Assembly: GCA_024231695.1 (NCBI GenBank)
Contig: JAAEQF010000591.1
Span: 1 to 64,000 of the forward strand
Direction of reading: 5' to 3'
Origin: FCB group bacterium
GTDB taxonomy: Bacteria; Zixibacteria; MSB-5A5; GN15; JAAZOE01
DNA: 64,000 nucleotides
Below the pieces are notes generated by a model that did no database searches, was not told the origin of the DNA, and was given only the letters and a program-made list of their open reading frames with translations. The translations under genes were made by a program, and so were the position numbers. Positions 57,375-64,000 of the stretch are shown one piece after another (position 1 is the stretch's first letter; every line of letters begins with the position of its first letter).

Positions 57375-57808
57375 ATTCTACATCTCCTTCCGTTATCGTT
57401 GCGTGATAATGTCGTGGGAAGGTAGCCCCTCCCCCCGGAGTTCTGTCAACTTTTTTTCCACCAACCTTGCTTCCCGAAATGCCCACTCACTTTCTTCTCC
57501 GGTTCTTGTTTGGTAAATATAGTCCATAGTCCCTTGAACTTCGCACATTTCGTTTACCCATTTAGAACGAATTTCTCCCCCCCGGATAAAAATATATAGA
57601 ATCACAACCGCACATAGGGCGGCAGGGGCAAGAAAAAGTTTGATGCCCAATAGCAAGGCTATTACCGAACAAGGCACCCCAACGGCAAGAGATGCAAACG
57701 TTACGGTACGCGCAAGTTTAAATTCGTTCTCTCTTCGCTCTATCCACCCCTTGCATAAATTGTAATGATTTTCGTAATTCATTCTACATCCCCTTCCGTT
57801 ATCGTTGC
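57375..57808. repeat. 28-bp direct repeats bounding a membrane-protein gene
   Basis: The 28 bases at 57375-57402 and 57781-57808 differ at one position. One copy encodes the C-terminus ATITEGDVE of the NeuB-type gene; the other, in another frame, ends the 57393-57782 gene and carries the ribosome site of the next gene. The unit between copies is 406 bp with one gene. Confidence 0.85.
57393..57782 (-). CDS. Two-helix membrane protein
   Basis: 129 residues from ATG 57782 (ATGA overlap with the NeuB-type gene). Two adjacent transmembrane helices (VTFASLAVGVPCSVIALLLG and FLAPAALCAVVILYIFI) between charged ends; layout like SLATT or small membrane effector proteins. Bounded by the 28-bp repeats. 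Confidence 0.65.
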   Translation of the reverse strand: MNYENHYNLCKGWIERRENEFKLARTVTFASLAVGVPCSVIALLLGIKLFLAPAALCAVVILYIFIRGGEIRSKWVNEMCEVQGTMDYIYQTRTGEESEWAFREARLVEKKLTELRGEGLPSHDIITQR

Positions 57809-58756
57809 ATTTTTCCGAATGGCCCATTTAGTCCTAACCCCGACAATCCTGTCTTCTTCGCCGGGTGGTAATCCATCGGCGGGCCGGGTCCATGTCAAAT
57901 CTGACATTTTAATCTCATGACCTTCAGGCAGGTTTCCCTTCGCACGAATAGATCGGTGCATGTGAAAGAGAACCGGTTCTTCGCACGGCATGATGCGCTT
58001 TTCGCCGTCCCCGAGCATTTTCTCCACCCGGCGAATTTGATGAACCATTTCAGCGAATTCGGACGGTTCAAGAGATACGGCAGCATCAACCCCCTTGCTG
58101 TTAATTGTGAAATGCTTTTCGATAATTCTTGCGCCAAGTGCCACGGCGGCAATCGGGGCCGTAATGCCTTCGGTGTGGTCGGAGTAGCCAACTTCCCCGT
58201 TCCCGACTGTGGCTTCACACCATTCCCTTATATCATGCAAAAGCGCATCTCCATCGGGAACAGGATAACCGGAAATACAATGCAAGAAGGCAAGATTTTC
58301 CCCGTCATAATCGCCCACCCATTCCCCCAATTCACTCTCAGTCTGCCCCCCCGTTGAAACAATCGTAGGAATTTTATACGAAAGTATCTTGTCAACAAAA
58401 TCCCCCCAACCGCAATCCCCGCTCGAAATCTTGAAAGCGTCCACAATCGGTGCGAGTTTTTCGGCTGATTCCAGGTCGAACGGGGTGCAAATAAACGCTA
58501 CGCCGCAAATATGTGCGTATTTTGCTAAATACTCCCAATCCCCATCGTCGAAACACCACCTTTTGAGTTTTTCGATCCGTTCCGGTCGAGAATCGTACAA
58601 TTCCGGTATGAACCGCTGGAACTTTACAGCATCAGCACCCGCTTGGGCAGCGGCGCATATCATCATCAGAGCAGTTAGGTATCCGCCTTCATGCGCGTTG
58701 CCAATCTCTGCGATAACCAATACCTTGTCATTAGTGTCGTGATTCCGAATTAACAT
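57779..58756 (-). CDS. neuB: NeuB-type nonulosonic acid synthase
   Basis: 325 residues from ATG 58756 (AAGGAGG upstream). EIGNAHEGG (17-25), AVKFQRF, KISSGDCGW, VSTGGQTE, GYSDHTEG and ARIIEKHFT follow the NeuB/PseI/LegI pattern; the C-terminal part HEIKMSDLTWTRPADGLPPG is the SAF (antifreeze-like) domain. The enzyme condenses PEP with an N-acyl sugar to a nine-carbon acid. Which sugar is used cannot be read from the sequence. Confidence 0.9.
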   Translation of the reverse strand: MLIRNHDTNDKVLVIAEIGNAHEGGYLTALMMICAAAQAGADAVKFQRFIPELYDSRPERIEKLKRWCFDDGDWEYLAKYAHICGVAFICTPFDLESAEKLAPIVDAFKISSGDCGWGDFVDKILSYKIPTIVSTGGQTESELGEWVGDYDGENLAFLHCISGYPVPDGDALLHDIREWCEATVGNGEVGYSDHTEGITAPIAAVALGARIIEKHFTINSKGVDAAVSLEPSEFAEMVHQIRRVEKMLGDGEKRIMPCEEPVLFHMHRSIRAKGNLPEGHEIKMSDLTWTRPADGLPPGEEDRIVGVRTKWAIRKNATITEGDVE

Positions 58757-59492
58757 TGGCAAGCCTCCTTAGTATTCTGTTGTGTTTTCGCATTATTTCT
58801 AAATCGCGGTAATATTCCAGAGTTAGATGCACATCGCGGGGAACCAGACACAAAACATAGTTCAAAACCGCATATCCCGTAAAATCCGGCTCGTTGTGCA
58901 AATCCTTCCACGTTCCTTCCGAAATCGTGGTCCCGGTCAAATGTATTTCTACAATTTTGTCGAGCGGGAGAGCATCTATGTATTTCGTGAATACAACCCC
59001 CGCGTTGTGCGCGGTAATCATGGCGTGAGCGATATCGAAAACTAACCCCAACCGGTTCTCTTCGACTATTTCTGTGATAAAATCGGGTTCGCAGATATGC
59101 GTGTACGCCGGGAATGGAAAATAGCTCCCGTTTTCAACCGCAAGCGGAACGTCCGTGAGTTCACGCAAACGGGCCACCCTGTCTTTCACGATACTTTTAA
59201 TTATTTCGCGGTCCAGAACAGGGCTCTCCGCAATATGATAGTAACTCTCCTTTTTCACTCGCCGGCAAGCGGGTCCGAGATGGAACGAAAACAACTCACA
59301 CCCAGTCCAATCTATATTGCGAATCTGCCGCATGAACAGGTCGTTGACTATCCCGACATCAAAATGGAACACCCACGGGGGATTGAAACGGTGGATGTCC
59401 TTTAAGAACTTGACTTCAACAATATCAAAATCAAACGCATTTATGCTTACTTCGTTTACCAGATGGCTGATTGGCATAGTTATTTTATGCAT
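58731..59492 (-). CDS. DUF692-like TIM-barrel enzyme
   Basis: 253 residues from ATG 59492, overlapping the preceding stop. SFHLGPAC, VENGSYFPFPAYTHICEPDF, GLVFDIAHAMITAHN, VEIHLTGT and DLHNEPDF fall in the order of the metal ligands in DUF692 proteins (MbnB/TglH-type iron oxidases) and related sugar isomerases. In this setting a sugar isomerase or epimerase is as likely as an oxidase. It overlaps the NeuB-type gene by 26 bases. Confidence 0.65.
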   Translation of the reverse strand: MHKITMPISHLVNEVSINAFDFDIVEVKFLKDIHRFNPPWVFHFDVGIVNDLFMRQIRNIDWTGCELFSFHLGPACRRVKKESYYHIAESPVLDREIIKSIVKDRVARLRELTDVPLAVENGSYFPFPAYTHICEPDFITEIVEENRLGLVFDIAHAMITAHNAGVVFTKYIDALPLDKIVEIHLTGTTISEGTWKDLHNEPDFTGYAVLNYVLCLVPRDVHLTLEYYRDLEIMRKHNRILRRLANVNSESRH

Positions 59493-60313
59493 TATTTCAC
59501 TCCAATCCGCTTCAAGCGGAATAAATCCGTTTCGTGCGTGTTCACCCCGTGAATCGCAGTCGGGCAGCACACCACCCCGGCGCTTTTCAACAGAGAGATT
59601 GTTTCATCATCGAAATCGTCTTCTTTGCCTTCCGGGTAGGAAAAATGCTTCGGAACGATGCCGTGCTGGTGTAGCATCCAGAGCGGTCGGAATATCTCGC
59701 CTTCTTTTTCGCGCTTGTTGAGCATCGGTAAAATCGCATGGGTATGGGTGTGAGCGCCGATTGTGAATAGGGAAGTCCACGATAGTTGCACAACCTGTTC
59801 CCAGGTCATTTTGTCGGTGAGTTCCAGACCATCTATTTCACCGCGCAATACATCCGTGGTGGGAATGCACGGTGATTTCATCGCCCTGCGGTTAATTATT
59901 TCAGGGTCTTTATCTAAAACTTCATATGCATATTCGACATAATCAATATACGCCGATGTATTCTGGGCGATAAACTCCGTTGCAACATAAAACGTAGTGG
60001 GAATCCCGAATTTTTCCAGTACATCCACGGCGTAGTCGAAATTGTTCCGATACCCGTCATCGAAAGTCACCGCGAACGATTTATCCGGTAACGGCTCGTT
60101 GTGATTATGATGCCAAACAATTTCGTCCATTGAAACCGGATTCCCGGCGTTGTACAACGACTTAATGACAGATGTAAAATAGTCCAATTCCAGATGTTTT
60201 CTGTTCCGATTGCGGACGTTCCACTTTTGTTTTCGGATTACCCCGTGGAATAGGAAGATTGGGAAAGAATCGCACCCAAGAACGTCACCGTCGAGATAAC
60301 TAGTGTAGTCCAT
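59492..60313 (-). CDS. Polysaccharide deacetylase (NodB family)
   Basis: 273 residues from ATG 60313 (AGGTG 6 bases upstream); GTG 60322 overlapping the previous stop is the other option. FLFHGVI, AVTFDDGYRNN (Asp85-Asp86), GAHTHTHAIL and HFSYPEG are the NodB metal-binding and catalytic motifs. It removes acetyl groups from an amino sugar. No signal peptide, so the likely target is a cytoplasmic sugar precursor. Confidence 0.88.
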   Translation of the reverse strand: MDYTSYLDGDVLGCDSFPIFLFHGVIRKQKWNVRNRNRKHLELDYFTSVIKSLYNAGNPVSMDEIVWHHNHNEPLPDKSFAVTFDDGYRNNFDYAVDVLEKFGIPTTFYVATEFIAQNTSAYIDYVEYAYEVLDKDPEIINRRAMKSPCIPTTDVLRGEIDGLELTDKMTWEQVVQLSWTSLFTIGAHTHTHAILPMLNKREKEGEIFRPLWMLHQHGIVPKHFSYPEGKEDDFDDETISLLKSAGVVCCPTAIHGVNTHETDLFRLKRIGVK

Positions 60314-60318
60314 GTTTT

Positions 60319-61062
60319 TCACCTAAACATTTTGAGTTGCTTGTTTTCCGCTTCAATCCGTTTCGCTGCAATTTCACAATATTTTTCTTCTATCTCTATG
60401 CCTATCCATTTGCGCCCCAAACGCTCGCAGGCGACGGCGGTTGTGCCGGAACCAAGGAACGGGTCAAGAACAACCTGCCCTACTGCCGTGGTCAATATCC
60501 TATGAGGCAGTTCTTGTGGGAACGGGGCCGGGTGGCTGTTCTTTGTGTCCGGGGAAAATCCCCAAACGTCACCGTCCTTCGAAGCGGAGCGGTTTACAAG
60601 TCGAAAACCTGGACCAGCGATAACCACGATCCACTCACATGATGGAGCGTAATGTGAGGGAGAGAAATTGATACAGCCTCCGCGATGCCATATAATTATT
60701 TGTCTCAACGGGTGCTTCCCTATAAGCGATAGAGGAGTCCATAAGATTTTATTTCTCAGCCTCGGCTTATGATTATAAAATATCGCTCCGTTGGCCCTTA
60801 ACGTTCCCCACATGCAGGAAATTATTTTCTTCTGCCATTTTTCATATTTATCCCACGGCATTTTGTCGTTGCACACGCCATAACCCTTCGAAATCGGCGG
60901 CGACTTCCAGATACTCCAATCCCCGAACCCGCCCCCCGTTGTATTGCCAAGATTGTAAGGCGGTGACGTAATAACCAAATCCACCGGCTGTAGTTGCGGC
61001 ATAATCTCCAAACAATCCCCGTGGTAAAGTTTGCCCAAATCTGTCTCAAAGTATGGTTTCAT
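60319..61062 (-). CDS. DNA methyltransferase (N4-cytosine/N6-adenine type)
   Basis: 247 residues. TSPPYNLGN (32-40) is motif IV and DPFLGSGTTAVACERLGRKW (200-219) is motif I, in the beta-class order. No restriction nuclease or obvious specificity unit is nearby, so it is probably an orphan enzyme that protects phage DNA. It overlaps the formyltransferase gene by 4 bases. Confidence 0.9.
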   Translation of the reverse strand: MKPYFETDLGKLYHGDCLEIMPQLQPVDLVITSPPYNLGNTTGGGFGDWSIWKSPPISKGYGVCNDKMPWDKYEKWQKKIISCMWGTLRANGAIFYNHKPRLRNKILWTPLSLIGKHPLRQIIIWHRGGCINFSPSHYAPSCEWIVVIAGPGFRLVNRSASKDGDVWGFSPDTKNSHPAPFPQELPHRILTTAVGQVVLDPFLGSGTTAVACERLGRKWIGIEIEEKYCEIAAKRIEAENKQLKMFR

Positions 61063-61772
61063 AATTTACCCGTATATCTCTCAAATTTCTCCGCGCAGAT
61101 TGTAATCAACTGCGGGGGCATGGACGAGTAGTAGCGGCCTTCGCACATTTGCGGGGAACTTAGCGGCATTCTTGCAAAATATTTTGAAAATGCTTGACGG
61201 CGGGAGTACATAATCAACCTTTTTGCTTGGGATAAGCACACATCCACAACAGCCTTTCGCATCTCAAATAGTTTCATCTCCGAACCAATCGGCACCCTGT
61301 CCTGGTACAAAATATTCCCGGTATCCAGTTTCGGTGCTACGAAATGGCAAGTCACTTTCAGGGCGTCCCAATCGTCGTGATAAATCGACCACCACAACGC
61401 GTCCTTTCCCCTGTATTTCTGTGAGTCCCCGCCGTGAAAATTGACAAGGTTGTAGTTATGGCAAACGTCTGCCGGAATCTTCCGCGCACCGTACACGAAG
61501 ATAATGTTCGGTTTGCCTGCGTCGAAACTCCTTGTGAACTGCTCAAGTGTCGCGTATGGGATTTTTTCTGTCGGGATGTACTCTGATATGTCCCGGTCGA
61601 CAAAAGGCGCTTCCAGGGCGCTCTGACGGTCGTGGATAGGGTGAGAAGTGTCGAACTTCTGGGGTAGTTTTTCGGTCCCGAATATCACCCTGGAAATCGG
61701 GTGAAATTTATGCAGTTCTTGGCAGAATAATTGGTGGTGGGTCGTGTCTGTTGTCAGTACGGCTATTTTCAT
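61059..61772 (-). CDS. Formyltransferase (sugar N-formyltransferase-like)
   Basis: 237 residues from ATG 61772 (ATGA overlap). NFHGGDSQKYRGKDALWW places Asn111 and His113, and KLDTGNIL places Asp150, the catalytic Asn-His-Asp of formyltetrahydrofolate-using transferases. It lacks the C-terminal domain of tRNA-fMet formyltransferase, and its setting points to a formylated amino sugar (inference). Confidence 0.85.
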   Translation of the reverse strand: MKIAVLTTDTTHHQLFCQELHKFHPISRVIFGTEKLPQKFDTSHPIHDRQSALEAPFVDRDISEYIPTEKIPYATLEQFTRSFDAGKPNIIFVYGARKIPADVCHNYNLVNFHGGDSQKYRGKDALWWSIYHDDWDALKVTCHFVAPKLDTGNILYQDRVPIGSEMKLFEMRKAVVDVCLSQAKRLIMYSRRQAFSKYFARMPLSSPQMCEGRYYSSMPPQLITICAEKFERYTGKL

Positions 61773-62043
61773 TTTTCCCCCCATTCAGGCAAATCGCAAT
61801 CGTCGGGGTTTTCGATAAATCCAACCACGAAAATTAAATTCTGCCCTGCGGCGTCCTTGGCCCGCATGGCAGCCATCAGAGCCGTCCCCCATTTTGCCAG
61901 ATGCGAAAATTGTTCGTCTTCTACCCATTTTTTTACCCACGGGATTTCTTTCAACTCTTCGACCGTTGAAAACTCAACATTTTCAGCCTTGAACCCTTCG
62001 AAAAAAGACGGGAAATACTGTTGGATGTTCATTTTTCCCCCCC
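61768..62043. repeat. 15-bp direct repeats bounding an 87-codon gene
   Basis: TTCATTTTTCCCCCC occurs at the junctions near 61768-61783 and 62028-62043. Each copy carries the GGGGGAAAA ribosome site, the final codons (GEK) of one gene and the ATG of the next. The part between copies is one gene. Confidence 0.65.
61769..62032 (-). CDS. Small hypothetical protein
   Basis: 87 residues opening MNIQQYFPSFFEGFKAENVE, ATGA overlaps on both sides. Two helices and a strand with an acidic end (NPDDCDLPEWGEK). No family seen. It lies between GNAT and formyltransferase genes and may be a moron. Confidence 0.6.
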   Translation of the reverse strand: MNIQQYFPSFFEGFKAENVEFSTVEELKEIPWVKKWVEDEQFSHLAKWGTALMAAMRAKDAAGQNLIFVVGFIENPDDCDLPEWGEK

Positions 62044-62742
62044 ATGAAAATGTAAAACGTAGGATGCCCCCGTGTACTGCATACCCAATTTGCTGTAAAA
62101 ATCAACCGCGCCGATATTGGAAACCTGCGTGCTGGCTTGCACGATAGGTTTCTGGTTATTCCAACAACCGGTACACATAACAACGTACTCTATCATCGCC
62201 CGAGCAAACCCGCGCCGTTTAAAGGGCAGGATTGTAGTAATATGGTCGATTACGATTGTTTTATGCCGCGACTCGTAAATCAGCATCCCGGCTAAACACC
62301 CACTCCGCGACTTCGCCACGATAACGGACTTACCGTTTTTGTCGGTAAGCGAGTCCCAGATATTTCGCTTCTTGATTTTATACGCCATCTCGTTGGGAAT
62401 TTTTGGGTCTTCGTGGAACCTGTCATGGCTGAATTGCGCTGCCATCCTGTCCCAAGCCATCACCGAAAAAACACTGTTAGATTCCAACCTTTCGACCCAG
62501 CATCCCCACTCGCTACTCGGCGAAAAATTGTCATCGGAAGAAAATGTAACGGAGTTCGACATCGAATCAAACCCGAAATCCAGCAAACCCCGTACAGTCT
62601 CTATTTCCCCCACCCGCGCCCAGGCGAAGCACTTCCCGTGGCGCTTGCATTTCAGGAACGCGGGCGGTTCGCCTTCTCCGGTGAGTTGATAACAGGGATA
62701 GCCGAATATTTCCGACAGCCATTTGTCTGTTAGTGCGTTCAT
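62029..62742 (-). CDS. GNAT-family acetyltransferase
   Basis: 237 residues. The C-terminal GNAT core has DHITTILPFKRRGFARAMIE (acetyl-CoA loop RRGFA), and VSNIGAVDFYSKLGMQYTG as the last motif. The N-terminal 110 residues carry Cys/Trp elements. In WecD/PseH-like neighbours such enzymes acetylate amino sugars. Ends GGEK, encoded in the 15-bp repeat. Confidence 0.8.
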   Translation of the reverse strand: MNALTDKWLSEIFGYPCYQLTGEGEPPAFLKCKRHGKCFAWARVGEIETVRGLLDFGFDSMSNSVTFSSDDNFSPSSEWGCWVERLESNSVFSVMAWDRMAAQFSHDRFHEDPKIPNEMAYKIKKRNIWDSLTDKNGKSVIVAKSRSGCLAGMLIYESRHKTIVIDHITTILPFKRRGFARAMIEYVVMCTGCWNNQKPIVQASTQVSNIGAVDFYSKLGMQYTGASYVLHFHGGEK

Positions 62743-63632
62743 TAGAATAACTCCGGTCTGAGTTCCTTTACCTTCATAATAGATAAAGTATTCAGTTTCT
62801 TGAAATCTATCGTCGGGTTCTTATGCTTCTTGACTATGTTCCACGTTTCTTCGTTCACCAAGTCATAAAACACCGTCCCAAGCAATCTCGGAATATATTT
62901 ACTGTTCCAACCTTCCTGTTCGTTCACAATCTTGGCGTAAACTTTATCAACCAAATGCTGCGTGACATATCCGTCACAAATTGCTGACTCGACCAAAGCC
63001 TTCATATTTTTAACTGTCGGCTCATTTCTCTTGTGCTTGTCCTTGAACTCGTTAGTACAGATTTTGGCCCAAACCACCCGTCGATATTTGTTAAGAAAAT
63101 CGTAATTCTTAATGACAATCCCTTCACCGGAACCCTTACCTTGTCCAATTAAGTATTCGTTGTTTTTTAATTCTATAAGAAGATTGTCATGGGTTGCGTT
63201 CCGCATAATGCAGAGCGGGGGGATAATATCCAGTTCATGGACAAAACACAGTTCGGAATAAACGTTGTACGGTAGATACACACCGTTCATATCATCAAAC
63301 ACATCAAACACATAAAACTTACGCCAAGCGTCTTCCCTGTACGTCTTTAGCGTATGGGGTACAAGCCATTCGCCATACAGCCGCAGCCCTTCATTATCAG
63401 CAAAAAAAGCCGCAAGTTCGGCAGACGATTTGGCCCACGCATAAAACCCGGCGTTGTCGGCGTCCAGGGATAAGTGCCGCTTGCGACTACCCGCTTGTAT
63501 TCCGTCAAGATTCCACCAAACAGAAGCGTTCGTTCCATCCAGTTTCGGGAAGACGTAGCATTCGCCTAATTCTATGCCCTGCACTTCGTCGTTCCCGAAT
63601 CGCTCCACATGCATGTAAGGTCTAAACGGCAT
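62742..63632 (-). CDS. RNA ligase (Rnl2-like)
   Basis: 296 residues. KLDGTNASVWW with nucleophile Lys30 is motif I; LYGEWL is motif III; GEGIVIKNY is motif IV; VWAKI is motif V. A helical C-terminal domain follows. Such phage enzymes repair cut tRNA or other RNA. It is the first protein downstream of the tRNA-like gene in the same transcript. Confidence 0.88.
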   Translation of the reverse strand: MPFRPYMHVERFGNDEVQGIELGECYVFPKLDGTNASVWWNLDGIQAGSRKRHLSLDADNAGFYAWAKSSAELAAFFADNEGLRLYGEWLVPHTLKTYREDAWRKFYVFDVFDDMNGVYLPYNVYSELCFVHELDIIPPLCIMRNATHDNLLIELKNNEYLIGQGKGSGEGIVIKNYDFLNKYRRVVWAKICTNEFKDKHKRNEPTVKNMKALVESAICDGYVTQHLVDKVYAKIVNEQEGWNSKYIPRLLGTVFYDLVNEETWNIVKKHKNPTIDFKKLNTLSIMKVKELRPELF

Positions 63633-63669
63633 CAGTTTCCCCCTATCCCATTTGTATAAGGTTTTTGGG

Positions 63670-63743
63670 CACGCCCCGAAGGAATCGAACCTTCCACAAC
63701 GAGTTTTGGAGACTCATTCGCCAGCCTTGGAACATGGGGACGT
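63670..63743 (-). tRNA. tRNA-Trp-like gene (anticodon CCA)
   Basis: The minus strand reads an acceptor ACGTCCC / GGGGCGT (one G-T pair), an anticodon arm TGAGT-CTCCAAA-ACTCG with anticodon CCA, a 5-base variable loop, and a T arm GAAGG-TTCGATT-CCTTC. The D arm is poor: base 8 is C rather than T and only about three weak pairs form. The 3' end is GCCC, so CCA would have to be added. Either a degenerate tRNA or a tRNA decoy. Confidence 0.7.
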
Positions 63744-63752
63744 ACAATAATT

Positions 63753-63941
63753 TTAGCATACCTCTTCTACCGTCACCCTGTATGTCTTTCCCGGTTTTAG
63801 TCGATACGCAACATATTCTCCAACATCTTCAGAAAACAACCCGATTCCGTCTGTCCATACCCCAATCTCAGCGACAATTTCTCCGTCGGGTATGCCCCGC
63901 CCTATCTTTCTTGCTTTCGACTGGAATTCGAAACGCTTCAT
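63753..63941 (-). CDS. Small beta-rich protein
   Basis: 62 residues from ATG 63941 (TAGGTG upstream). MKRFEFQSKARKIGRGIPDG then EIVAEIGVWTDGIGLFSEDV, ending TYRVTVEEVC. Strand-rich, no motif. Its stop lies ten bases before the tRNA-like gene, so both are co-transcribed. Confidence 0.6.
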   Translation of the reverse strand: MKRFEFQSKARKIGRGIPDGEIVAEIGVWTDGIGLFSEDVGEYVAYRLKPGKTYRVTVEEVC

Positions 63942-64000
63942 GCCCACACCTACCCCTTTCGTATAAGGTTTTTGGGCACATCTTCCCGATACCAACGAAT

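Larger units (their letters stand above)
63654..63979. repeat. 19-bp direct repeat in two gene leaders
   Basis: GTATAAGGTTTTTGGGCAC occurs exactly at 63654-63672 and 63961-63979. On the minus strand it precedes the RNA ligase start (63632) and the ATG at 63941. In the first copy the last three bases belong to the 3' end of the tRNA-like gene. Confidence 0.8.

Noticed and set aside
63961-64000. Second tRNA at the right edge
   Set aside because: The bases upstream of the repeated leader include TTCGTTG, which lacks the conserved T-loop A, and the rest is outside the window; cannot be judged.
1-64000. CRISPR array, insertion sequence, integrase, retron or diversity-generating retroelement
   Set aside because: No spaced repeat series, transposase, tyrosine or serine recombinase, or reverse transcriptase is seen in any frame.

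Overview
The window is part of a tailed double-stranded DNA bacteriophage genome. It carries a terminase, portal, scaffold-like and capsid genes, a short-tail type ejection module, a lysis module and a long block of accessory sugar-type metabolism. No integrase, DNA polymerase, RNA polymerase or helicase is visible, so the genome extends beyond both ends. Both terminal genes confirm this: the first is cut by the edge, and a repeated leader starts at the last bases. A Gram-negative host is inferred from signal-peptide and lipoprotein genes in the late region and from the nonulosonate-type sugar enzymes. The host genus cannot be named.

Layout. (1) 1-350, minus: a partial DNA-binding-like gene. 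Across a 13-bp inverted repeat and back-to-back promoters it faces (2) 478-7055, plus: an early operon with SSB, a Sak4/AAA_24-type ATPase, a PD-(D/E)XK exonuclease, HNH-like and ASCH-like proteins and many small zinc-ribbon proteins. (3) 6988-48751, minus: the late region. Transcription runs right to left: small terminase candidate, DIP1984-like gene, large terminase, portal, a cluster of tiny genes with a GroES homologue, scaffold candidate, capsid, C93-type protease, tail and adaptor proteins with four sets of tandem paralogues, three or four internal/ejection proteins including a 2103-residue polyvalent protein, secreted proteins, XhlA-like protein, SleB-type endolysin, holin candidate, and small enzymes (MPE, zincin, lipoprotein). 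(4) 49208-49618, minus: a Cys-rich HTH regulator facing (5) 49951-52268, plus: a small-gene operon with intergenic hairpins and a four-copy 16-bp tandem repeat next to a ribbon-helix-helix gene. The 330 bp between (4) and (5) holds palindromic operators. The plus operon ends in a clear terminator. (6) 52320-63941, minus: an accessory operon with RNA ligase, GNAT, formyltransferase, DNA methyltransferase, polysaccharide deacetylase, DUF692-like TIM barrel, NeuB-type synthase, asparagine synthase, PAPS-reductase-like and N-acetyl-sugar amidotransferase-like PP-loop enzymes, and a SAM methyltransferase. A Trp-type tRNA-like gene lies near its start.

How it works together. The left plus operon is a recombination/ssDNA module. 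The long leftward block builds and packages virions and lyses the cell. The right operon plausibly makes or remodels a nonulosonic-acid-like surface sugar (inference). Genes are packed with ATGA, GTGA or TAATG overlaps, so translational coupling is probably general. Two patterns stand out. First, one- or two-gene cassettes are bounded by near-identical direct repeats of gene junctions (6330/6801, 54484/55296, 57375/57781, 61768/62028). Second, a repeated ACCGATG-type motif is concentrated around 51.2-54.2 kb.
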